Shown here one piece after another: positions 53,481 through 62,323 of a DNA stretch of 64,000 bases. The position numbers and the translations under genes were made by a program. This stretch comes from Prorocentrum cordatum (lineage: Eukaryota; Sar; Dinophyceae; Prorocentrales; Prorocentraceae). How positions within the stretch are numbered: the stretch's first letter is position 1; each line of letters begins with the position of its first letter. A model generated the notes under the pieces. It was not told where the DNA came from and ran no database searches. It saw only the letters and a program-made list of their open reading frames with translations. The stretch covers positions 62,001 to 126,000 of the forward strand of contig CAUYUJ010007458.1 of NCBI GenBank assembly GCA_963575745.1. The letters run 5' to 3'.

Positions 53481-54232
53481 TGCACGAACGCACTCCCGCC
53501 TTGGGCCAGACAGCTAACGGGAATGTGGCGAGCGCTTGCTAGAATCCATGCCCATGTTGGCCATCCAGGGCCGCCCCCCGCGGAGCCTGATGCGAACGTG
53601 GCGTCCGAACGCGCCGTTGACCAGGAGTGTAAAATAGAAACGTCTGAACTCACCTCGGGCCAGGCGCGACAACGAAGCACATCATTTCATCACCCGCCCC
53701 CAGGAGACGCCCGGCAGCATCGGGGGGTCAATGGCGACACAGCGACGATGCATCAGCAATGCTTTACCACTGCTGCTGGCGACGACGAATGTGGATGCGA
53801 GCGCGTGATCGATGGCGAGGCCGCCCAGGGCCTGGGCGAGCCCCCCCCCGCCCGAGGCGGTCTGCCACTGCCGCGTGGGCCACGGGGCCTGCGCCAAACA
53901 AGACTGCGCAGCGCGGAGACAGACGCGCGTCAACATATGATGCTTGCTCTGCCCCAGCAGATGCCCATCGCTCTATCGCCCGCGGCCCCTACCACCCCCT
54001 ACCCTTAGGCATCCCATCAATCGCTCTCCCCCAACTCCTCCTCATTGCTATCCCGAGTCGCCGCGCTGGGACGGGGCCCCCGCGCTGTCGGGAACGTCGC
54101 GTGAAGAAAGGCAACCCCTGTGCAAAAATAGCACGGTCACAAACATCTGACACGCGCGTGCTAGGCACGGAATGCTCGCAGACACGGCTGAGCCCCTGGA
54201 GACCAGCGCGCAAGGCAACGCACATCTCCTGC

Positions 54233-55153
54233 TTAGCCCTCAGTGCCGCCAGGGGACTTTTTGAGGCTGATGCGGCGCTTGGCCAACTTATCCCCCTTGG
54301 ACTTCTGGAGCGCCTCCGTGGACCTCTTGCTTCCAGAAGACGCAGCCTCCTTCGCTGGCGTGTGAAACGCCTGCATCTCCGCCGCAGAGGCGCCCTTGTG
54401 CGCGGTCTTCGTCTTGAGCAGATGCGCCCCCCGAGCGTTGGCCGCCTTCACCCACTCCTCGGCCTTGCCACGCCACATCTTAGTCTTGTGGGGACCAGAC
54501 TTCTTGTTGGAGAAAGTGTGGATCTTGGTGCGCTGGCGCTTTGATTTGAAGAGCTCCGCCAACATGTCGCCCCAGTTGCAGTCAACGAAGTACGACTCGT
54601 CGATCTTCGGGTCCTCGTCCACGGCAACCTTATCTCCCGACGGGCGGTGGGCGACAGCTGTGACCCTGTCGCCCGTCCACTCGACGCAGTAGATGCCGTT
54701 GCCCCAGTCGACCTCGCCAGCCGAAGAAATCACAGGCGTCGGAGACAAGAGAAGGTTGCCGCGACCGAGCTCCTTGATCCTCTCCTCAATGGTGAACTTC
54801 AACACCTCGCGGTTGCCGCAGGACGACGGCACCTGGCACTGCAACGTGATGTACATCATCGCATGGAGGCAGTGGTGCACGACGTGCTTATCCGTCGTGC
54901 GCGCCTGGCCCAAGGCGGCCATGTCGATCGTGAGGGCAGTCGCGACGAACTTCCCGAGCCACTCGATGTCGTACTGGCCGACGGTTGTCAGCTCGAGCTG
55001 GCAATCCTCGCCCTGCTTCTTCACTTTCTCGCGCTGGGTCGCGAGGTCTTTCATGAAGTCGCTGGCGTCCCCGCGGATGGACGGGACAGCCTCGAGAAGG
55101 CGGATGCCTTCGATCAACCTCTTGCGAGCGGAGGCTGCCTGCTGCGTTTCCAT
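54233..55153 (-). CDS. hypothetical protein, 306 residues, intact copy
   Basis: The frame is open from ATG 55153 (METQQAASARKRLIEG) to 54233. The middle is globular-looking (VGQYDIEWLGKFVATALTIDM, HHCLHAMMYI); the C-terminal 100 residues are Lys-rich (KSKRQRTKIHTFSNKKSG, KRRISLKKSPGG), suggesting nucleic-acid binding or nuclear targeting. Upstream another frame gives MSSSAAASSGLAQAAPSL from ATG 55269, and one added base in the C6 run at 55160-55165 would fuse it as PKGGPAMETQQ. Both tandem copies share the six-C form, so either METQQ is the start or both copies carry the same break. Family unknown. Confidence 0.6.
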   Translation of the reverse strand: METQQAASARKRLIEGIRLLEAVPSIRGDASDFMKDLATQREKVKKQGEDCQLELTTVGQYDIEWLGKFVATALTIDMAALGQARTTDKHVVHHCLHAMMYITLQCQVPSSCGNREVLKFTIEERIKELGRGNLLLSPTPVISSAGEVDWGNGIYCVEWTGDRVTAVAHRPSGDKVAVDEDPKIDESYFVDCNWGDMLAELFKSKRQRTKIHTFSNKKSGPHKTKMWRGKAEEWVKAANARGAHLLKTKTAHKGASAAEMQAFHTPAKEAASSGSKRSTEALQKSKGDKLAKRRISLKKSPGGTEG

Positions 55154-56255
55154 CGCGGGCCCCCCTTCGGAACCGAGGGCACGAACTTGTCGAGCTTGCT
55201 CTCTGGCGCGACGAGGAGCGAGGGGGCTGCCTGCGCCAACCCGGAAGAGGCTGCAGCGCTGCTCGACATGACAACTCACGAAGATGCCGCGGAAGTGAGT
55301 TCCCCACTGCTCTGCGAACCAGCGGAGGAGGCCAGGAACTGGAAAGAGGGTGAACTTTTGAACCCAAGCGGCAATGGAGTGATCGCTATACCAACGCAGT
55401 GAGGCTCGCACCCCGGAGGAACGTGCACGCTGGAAGTTGCGCCCCCGCCCTGGCAACGCTTGAACTGGATGTTCACTCGGATTCTAACTGACGTGAGGTC
55501 CACGCGCAATGTTCGCCAACAGCTGTGGTTCCTATAGCTGGTTCCCGCTGTCTAGGTGCCCAATCGAACTTTTACACAGAGAAAACCGTTACTTCCTACC
55601 TCTGCTGCTGGGCCCTGGAAACAAACAGAAGTGCCCAAACAGTGCTGGCATCCTCGGCATGGTCGGCACCGCCTTCGCTTTTGCGCACCTTGGCCTGCGC
55701 TCCTCATGCACAAGCTGCAAGACCCGCCAAAGACCTTCACTTCCCACGTGCTCAGGCTGTGGCCCACCCATCTGAGCGGCCAAGTTCGGCAACGCGCCCC
55801 CCCCCCCCCCTCTCTGCGCCCCTCGCCCCCCTCGCATTCCCGCCCCCCCCCCGCCCTCCCCCCCCCCCTCCTCTCCTCATCGCCCTCCGCTCAGCTCTTC
55901 CTCTCCCCTCATCCCACCTCCCCCCATCCCTTCATTCTCCATCCTCCACCTCTCCTCACCTCCGCCCATCCGACTCCCTCGCTCCCCTCCCCCCCCACGC
56001 CCCCCCCCCCCCTTTATGTCCTTCTCACCTCCCGCCCCCTCGATGTTACCCCTTACAGGGCGCGCGACCTCTTTGCCTGTGGTCCCGACGGCAAGGCTGC
56101 GCTGCCCTCCTGGATCTAACGGCCACAGCCTGTCGGGTGGGAAGTATCCCGCACGCGCACTCGGGCACCGCTTAGACCGAGAGAAGGCTCAACGTACGGG
56201 GTGCGGGGCAAGAAAACACATGACACCGCATCGCCCAAGGACTTCCCGGAGTTTA

Positions 56256-56648
56256 CTATTGGTGGGTTGTTGCTGGTTTCCAATTGTCGCCGCCCACGCG
56301 CGGCGGCGCCCAGATGCCGAACCTTTCCGATGGCGAGAAAACTACGATGAGGCCGCCGAGGATTCGGAACGACCTGTGCCCGAGCATAAAGCGCACCTGG
56401 GAACTCACAGGCGTTCTGTCGGACTGGTACAGCGCAGCCACTGCGAACTTGAACACGAATCGCAATTTGCGCAAGCAGCAATGTTCGCACGACGCACACC
56501 CGCGGCTAGAGCAGGTCGCACACTGCGTCGTACATGCGGAGTGCGCCCACCAGTGTCTGGAAGAAGTCACGGCCGGTGGCACGTGGGCCACGCGCGGCTC
56601 ACCGGGCGCCGGCCGCTTGGAATGGCAGTAATTCTCACCCCGCTGCAC
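56256..56648 (-). CDS. cysteine-containing hypothetical block, copy B
   Basis: Open block of 130 codons with a Cys-rich part (CSSRGCASCEHCC) then a hydrophobic part (LRFVFKFAVAALYQ) and RFMLGHRSFRILGG. Conservation with copy A, including an in-frame three-base indel, supports coding. Probably one exon of a larger minus-strand gene. Confidence 0.4.
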   Translation of the reverse strand: MQRGENYCHSKRPAPGEPRVAHVPPAVTSSRHWWAHSACTTQCATCSSRGCASCEHCCLRKLRFVFKFAVAALYQSDRTPVSSQVRFMLGHRSFRILGGLIVVFSPSERFGIWAPPRVGGDNWKPATTHQ

Positions 56649-56676
56649 GAACGCACTCCCACCTTGGGCCAGACAG

Positions 56677-57210
56677 CTAACGGGAATGTGGCAAGCGCTT
56701 GCTAGAATCCATGCCCACGTTGGCCATGAATTGCGCCGCGTCCGTCAAAGCCTTCGTCTCGAACAGCGAGTCGATGAACGCGGCGCAGAGGAACAGCGCG
56801 CCGACGCTGCAACCCTCGGGCCCCATCCACGCACCTTTGAAGAAACTCCAACCGCAAGTGTAGCAAGCCCCGCTGATGTGGGGGTCGGGCACGAAGGCTT
56901 GCCCCATCTGGAGGTAGCACTGTTTCAGTTTATCCCCCGCTATCTTCATATCGGCGCGAAGGGCAACAGGAAGTCCTTGAGCAACGCACTGAACTGGCGC
57001 ACGGTTGGGATCAAGGCCCAACCACTGCGGCTCAACCGCGAGCGCAGAGGAAGCGCTGACACAATCCCTCACATGGGTGGCCCAGCATGGCTTCCCGACT
57101 CGCCGGCCGCACAAAGAGCAGACGATGACGACGTCCCGTTGGTTCAAACGCCCGGGTGGTTTATCGTGCGGGCCGCCGCGCGTGGCTGAGAGTTGCGCCC
57201 GGATCCGCAA
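56677..57210 (-). CDS. zinc-finger-like hypothetical protein, intact copy
   Basis: An open block of 177 codons. CSLC and HVRDC form a C2HC-type arrangement of about 21 residues, and a second part has CYTCGW and a hydrophobic stretch (SVGALFLCAAFIDSLF). No ATG lies near the 5' end; the frame opens at a TTG, so this is probably an internal or 3' exon. The related block at 38530-39050 is broken by a one-base loss. Its last codons overlap the edge of tandem copy B. Family not recognised. Confidence 0.55.
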   Translation of the reverse strand: MRIRAQLSATRGGPHDKPPGRLNQRDVVIVCSLCGRRVGKPCWATHVRDCVSASSALAVEPQWLGLDPNRAPVQCVAQGLPVALRADMKIAGDKLKQCYLQMGQAFVPDPHISGACYTCGWSFFKGAWMGPEGCSVGALFLCAAFIDSLFETKALTDAAQFMANVGMDSSKRLPHSR

Positions 57211-57279
57211 TGGGACACGCGACGCCAGCAGCTTTCGCCGCAGCTCGCGCTACAATGATAACCTGATACGGCTAAGACC

Positions 57280-57720
57280 GAGGGGGGAAGGAGAAGGAGG
57301 ATGGGGGAGGAGGAGAGGGGAAATGCGACCCCCCCAAAGCCCAGAGAAGGAGAGGAAGGGGGAGCTGGAGGCACCCCCGCCAAAGCGCTGTAGAAACCGA
57401 AAACGTCCTAGCCCGAAATGCCCCGCCAGATTTTGCTTCCCACAAACCCCGCCCTCCCCCCGCCACTCCCCCCTCCATCCCTCCTTCCCAACTCCAATCC
57501 CCCTCCCCCATCCCTATTCCCTCCATCCCTCCATCCCCTCTTTTCTCAAATGCCCCTTCCCGGATCGAATCCAACCCCCCCTCCCTCCATCTTTCCTTCC
57601 CGCCCTCCCCCTTTTCCAGTTTTTTTTTTTTCTGGATGGGCCTGGGTACTGGGCCTGGGAGAGGAGGAGACAGGAAATTCGAAATTCCCCAATCCGAAAG
57701 AGGGAGGGGAGGGGAACAAG
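57280..57720. other. purine and C-rich tracts, no gene
   Basis: GGAG-rich (57280-57370) then CCCTCC-rich (57440-57610), matched by 39120-39440 in the segmental duplicate. Confidence 0.7.
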
Positions 57721-57850
57721 GGAGGGGAATGGGGGACGGATGTGAGAGTGTGGGCAGAAGGGGAAGAGGGAGGGAGGACGAGCTCCCCAGGAATGGTGGT
57801 CAGCTGGAACGCCGAGAAGGGGCTCACGGGGGCCGCGGCCCTGTGCGCGC

Positions 57851-58245
57851 AGAACCATGGGCGTCGGGGCCAGTGAGGGAGGGAGGGAGGAGAGGGAGGG
57901 AGGGAGGATCGGAACGGAGGAGGGAGGAGGAGGAGGAGGAGGAGGAGGAGGAGGAGGAGGGAGGAGGAGGAGGAGGAGGAGGGAGGAGGAGGAGGCGGAG
58001 GCGGAGGAGGACTAGGAGGAAGAGGAAGGGGAGGCGGAGGAGACTAGGAGGAAGAGGGGGAGGGAGGACTAGGAGAACCATGGGCGTCGGGGCCAGTGAG
58101 GGAGGGAGGGAGGAGAGGGAGGGAGGGAGGGAGGATCGGAACGGAGGAGGGAGGAGGAGGAAGAGGGAGGAGGAGGAGGAGGGAGGAGGCGGAGGCGGAG
58201 GAGGACTAGGAGGAAGAGGAAGGGGAGGACTAGGAGGAAGAGGAG
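57851..58245 (+). repeat. GGA-rich array with a 225-bp direct duplication
   Basis: The word GAACCATGGGCGTCGGGGCC occurs at 57851 and 58076, each followed by GGGA and GGA repeats. Confidence 0.85.
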
Positions 58246-58269
58246 AGATAATTTCGAAGGATTACCCAT

Positions 58270-58530
58270 TGGACAACCACGACAACGCCGGGCCGATAAA
58301 CCGATCAACCGATAAACTGAAACATCCGATATACCGATAAACCGATAAACTGATAAAGCCAAACTGTGCTGAGATTCGGGCACGCATGCGATGAGTCGGT
58401 TTAGTGGTTGATCGGTTTATCGGCAGATCGACCGATAAACCGATATAATCATATCGGTTTATCGGTCGATCTGCCGATAAACCGATCAACCGAAATAGTT
58501 TATCGGTTGATCGGTTTATCGGTTTTATGT
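58270..58530. repeat. second cluster of CCGATAAACCGAT repeats
   Basis: Same words as 37365-37660 in both orientations; contains the palindrome at 58406-58491. Confidence 0.85.
58406..58491. repeat. 86-bp near-perfect palindrome
   Basis: Arms 58406-58446 and 58451-58491 are 41-bp perfect reverse complements around a 4-bp spacer (AATC). Confidence 0.95.
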
Positions 58531-58569
58531 TCGTGTCCTGCGGGTGCAATCTGAATTCTGCCAAATCCA

Positions 58570-58877
58570 GCGATTTCATGTCACCGCGCGGTGCACCCGC
58601 GATACTCCTGCCATGAGCCGGGAGCGCGAATCCTTTGTAACAAATGCCACGCGGGCCACTTGCGCGCACCGCCGCGCGCGCATTATCAGTGTGACGGGTT
58701 TGGTGAACTTCCGCGCGGGCGGGTTTCCTTTTCAACTGAGTCAGCATCACCGCGATCACCTGCCTCGTCGGCGTGATCGGCATCGGCACCGTCACTGGCC
58801 GCGCCGTCGTCGCCGTAAGCATAGCCGCCACCACCGCTACCATCACCATCACCATCACCATCATCATTTTCAGCATC

Positions 58878-58910
<33 letters not shown>

Positions 58911-59220
58911 GTCAGCATCATCATCATCGTGTCTACCATTGTCGACGTTGCCATGATACCGCGCCCGCCCAAGTCGCCGACTCGCACACCAGTGCCCGCT
59001 GGGATGTGCCGAGCGGTCATCACCACCGCGGCCGCGTCGGTCGCGCCAAACTACCTGGCCGCTGCGCGCGCGTGCATGCGCGGGCTGGCGCGGCCGCAGA
59101 GATGCACCAGCCAGCGCCAAGCACTCATCGCAATCGCCGCCGCATGAGGTTAGCAAACCAAGTTGCGGGTGGGTGGGTGCGATGTTTGCGCGAGCAGTGG
59201 AGTGGGCAACTCAGTGCGAA
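58570..59220 (+). repeat. orphan satellite unit with ATC triplets
   Basis: Shares the end block CCATGATACCGCGCCCGCCC, the GCGCGCAT segment and GCGGGTGGGTGGGT with the 28-37 kb satellite, but its triplet tract (about 58840-58935) is ATC rather than GTC. Confidence 0.8.
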
Positions 59221-59225
59221 CAGAA

Positions 59226-59423
59226 ATTAATTGCACCACATAAGAGTGCACCGCATAGACTGCATCGCACAGGTTGCACCGCGTGGATTGCACCACATAG
59301 ATTGCACCATATAGATTGCACCACATATATTGCATTGCATAAGTTGCCCGCGTAGATTGAACCACATAGAGTGCACCACACATCTATGTATATGTACATA
59401 CATACATACATGCATGCATATAA

Positions 59424-59471
<48 letters not shown>

Positions 59472-59640
59472 CACAGCGCACATTGAATTACACAAAAGAC
59501 ACCGCGTAAATTGCACCGCAAAGACTGCATTGCATAGGTTCCACCGCATAGATGGAACCACATCGATTGCACCACATGGATTGCACCACACAGAGTGCAC
59601 CGCATGGATTGTATCGCATATATTGCAACGTCTGGGGTCC
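59226..59640 (+). repeat. 14-bp tandem array (ATTGCACCACATAG-like)
   Basis: Many variants of ATTGCACCACATAG, interrupted by a TA microsatellite (about 59426-59470). A shorter run of the same words is at about 34185-34255, at the end of satellite unit 4. Confidence 0.85.
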
Positions 59641-59970
59641 ACGCTGGCTAACATCTGGTGTTGTAGAATTGCAGGTTTCCAACATAAATTGGTGGACACA
59701 CTTACTGGCCTCGAGGCACGCGTCTCTGCATATACGGCAGTGACACATATTGAAGAGTTCCCCGATAGCTCTGCAGAGCGTGCCCGGTAGCGAGCAGATC
59801 GCCTGCATGCCCTGGAAGAGGTAGATCATCCTCGCTGGATCGGTCGCGGGGCAGTCCCCGCAGCCGTTGACAGATGGCTGGGAATCCACAAGGTCCAGGA
59901 CGGATCGGTCACGGGATGGCTCGGACCAAATGGCCTGAATCAAACGATTGATGGCCCGGAGGAGGCACAT
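59640..59970 (-). CDS. candidate exon, cysteine-rich, unknown
   Basis: An open frame from ATG 59970 (MCLLRAINRLIQAIWSEPSR) has natural composition and several Cys (NGCGDCPATD, NMCHCRICRDACLEASKC) before running into the 14-bp array, where coding must end. No family is recognised and the splice borders are not certain. Confidence 0.35.
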
Positions 59971-59999
59971 GACGAGGAACGAGCATCAGCATCAACAAT

Positions 60000-60022
60000 G
60001 ACACACACACACACACACATAC
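60000..60022. repeat. CA microsatellite
   Basis: A pure CA tract of about 22 bp. Confidence 0.8.
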
Positions 60023-61591
60023 AATCCTATATCTAGGCTGGACACACAAGAACGCGACAGGTGTTGCGCAAGCGTTCTCCCTCCCTCGGGTAACGCGACA
60101 GAACACCTGTCGGCTGAGGGCACGTTCCTGTGGTTTGGAGGGGCGCACCCCTGAGGTGAACCAAGATCCCCCAAAGGCGTCACCGAGACTCGACTCGACG
60201 GCAACAATGCCAGCCCAATAATGCCCAATCTGGTCAAAAGGCAGCGCACCGGCCCCCCAGGGGCTGCAATACGCCGCACGCAACATCCAAGAGGCGTCAA
60301 CATGAGCCCTCAAAAACGCTGAGGGACAGCTAAAGCGATAACAAAACCGTAAAAGACAAACGAAAGTTGTACGTACGCGGCTTGGCACCAAATAGTCTCT
60401 GCTTAATGTTACCTTGAGAAGGTTTCAGAAAGCCCGACAAGGTCCCACATTCCAGATTCCGCCCTCTAGGCGGCTTGGGGTTACTCCTCTGGTCGCGATC
60501 CCCTACCTCCTCGCGGGCTCACTTTGGAGCCATAGTAGGACCATCATCCTGAGTCATGTTTGGATTATTGGGTCAACGTGGGGTCATATTGCAATAATGT
60601 TAGTCCATATCGCGTTCGTGTTGATGCATCAGACCATCTTAGGGTCAACTCGGGGTCAAAGGGTGGCATCGGCTTCATCTTACTTCTGGTCACCTGGCTG
60701 TGTTGGTGGCATGTTGGGGCCATAAGGTTACATTGGACCCATCCTGGAGTCATTCAGCGATCATGGGCTCGGCTGGCAGACATTTTTGGCGGGGATGAGT
60801 CTTCGTGTGGTTGCCCTGGGAGCCCATTGGAAACAATTATGGCCGCCCGCGGATGCCTCGATGGAGGCCCATTCCCGCCCCTTGACGCACCTGGATGCCT
60901 GCTGGAACCCAGTGGAGGCACCTCCTTCTCCCACCCCCCCTGCTCAACCTCTTTCATCCTCCCTCCTCTCCTCCATGCTGCAACCTTCCTCTCAATCCTC
61001 CTCCTATTCCGCTGGTGACCGGAATCTGTTTGGGGGCGGCATGCCTTCCAGAGGACGGAACCCTCCATTTGGTGCTCTACTTGAGGGGCCTATGCTTCTC
61101 AGACTTGGAGGTGCCGCTGTCAACTGCAAGCGAAAGCCTGCAGACGAGACTCCCACCACTCGGCGCGACTGTCTCCCAGGAAGCTCGTCGTGAGCAGCCA
61201 GAGAAGGACAACACATTTGCTGACCCGAGGGCCGACACCGCCGAGGACTTGGCCCGGTTCGACGGGGGTCTGGAACCAGGCCCCGGTCTTCCCTCGAGCA
61301 GGGCGCGCCCATCGCTGCCGACCCACTTCTCCCGCACATCCCCCTCGTTTTGCCTCCCGCCGCCGCGACCTGCCTCACGCGCTACTCGCTCCGTGCACCT
61401 CGCTCCCTGGAACATCCCTCCTCGATCTTGCCTTTTCGTCCTCGTCCTCGACCGGCCCCCCCTGGTCGAGTTCGACTTCGTCTTCCTCGCCCTCCTCCAC
61501 CCCATCCTTCCCCATCCTGCCTCCTCCCTCGCCTCACTCCCTCCTCCCCAGTTGTCGCCGGCCTCTCAATCCTCCTCCTGCTCCTCCGCAG
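60023..61591. other. no firmly supported gene
   Basis: Mixed sequence; T- and C-rich tracts at 60930-61000 and 61490-61590. A plus-strand frame at about 61045-61270 looks natural (LPPLGATVSQEARREQPEKD) and could be an exon of the gene carrying 61592-61691. Confidence 0.4.
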
Positions 61592-61691
61592 GCCGCCTCG
61601 CCTGAGCGACCGCGTGAAGCCCGAAACGACCACGAAGGCCTCGCTGGTAGGCAGCGGCCCAGGCGGGACGGGCGGTGTGGTGTCCACGCTC
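61592..61691 (+). CDS. candidate exon with strong splice sites, unknown gene
   Basis: A polypyrimidine tract ending CTCCTCCGCAG precedes 61592 and GTGAGT follows at 61692, the only textbook acceptor-donor pair seen on the plus strand. The 100-nt interval has one open frame with natural composition (LSDRVKPETTTKASLVGSG, then PGGTGGVVSTL). The enclosing gene is not recognised. Confidence 0.4.
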
Positions 61692-61796
61692 GTGAGTTCT
61701 TCGGATATCCAGCGGGGCGGGGCCGCATTCGGTTGCAAATGCTGACCCCCTATAGTCTACAATGAAAATGGTGTGGGAGGTTCCAGGGGCTTCAAC

Positions 61797-61856
61797 CTAC
61801 GCAGGTCGTAAAACTGCTTCGACCTGAGCAGGTCGTTCAACTGCTCCGACCTGAGC
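61797..61856 (+). repeat. short tandem repeat of CGACCTGAGCAGGTCG words
   Basis: Two and a half copies of a 30-bp unit that is itself partly palindromic (GACCTGAGCAGGTC). Confidence 0.7.
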
Positions 61857-62037
61857 ACCCCTATTGGAACAAAAAACCGACCCCCCCTCACGGTTTTCGC
61901 CCGTGGGGATGCTGGGGGTCCGGGCCCAGGGGGCGGGGTTGGGGGGGCACCGCCTCCGCACAGCTGAAAACAACAGTAGTCGGGAGAAAATCATAAGACC
62001 TGGTACTGTAGAAAAACCAAAACATAATATTTTCAGG

Positions 62038-62323
62038 GCTATAGCGCTATTGGGCTATAGGGCTATAGAGCTATAGGGCTATAGGGCTATGAGGCTACAA
62101 GGCTATAAGGCTACAGGGCTATATGGCTATAGGGCTGTAGGGCTATAGGGCGATTGGGTGATTGGGCTATAGGGCTACAAGGCTATGGGTATGTAGGGCT
62201 ATAGGGCCATAGGGCTATAAGGCTGTATGGCTACAAGGCTATAAGGCTATAGGGCTATAGGGCTATTGCGCTATAGGGCTATGGGGCTATAGGGCTATAA
62301 GACTATAGGGCTATAGGGCTAAA
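62038..62323 (+). repeat. 8-bp tandem array, GGGCTATA
   Basis: About 35 copies of GGGCTATA with scattered changes (GGCTACAA, GGCTGTA). Confidence 0.95.

Larger units (their letters stand above)
50418..53560. repeat. 3.14-kb tandem duplication, copy A
   Basis: The sequence from CCATCCAGGGCCGCC to CCCATGTTGG is repeated directly from 53561. Differences are sparse substitutions and small indels, and C-run lengths vary. Confidence 0.9.
53561..56723. repeat. 3.16-kb tandem duplication, copy B
   Basis: Direct repeat of 50418-53560. At its right edge it runs on into the 177-residue coding block (CCATGAATTGCG), which copy A lacks, so B is probably the original arrangement. Confidence 0.9.

Noticed and set aside
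38600-58250. Many plus-strand frames of 150-380 codons
   Set aside because: They run opposite to better-supported minus-strand blocks or through C- and G-rich tracts. Duplicated copies do not preserve them better than the minus frames.
61045-61270. Plus-strand exon upstream of 61592
   Set aside because: Residues look natural, but no clear donor and acceptor pair in phase with 61592-61691 was found.
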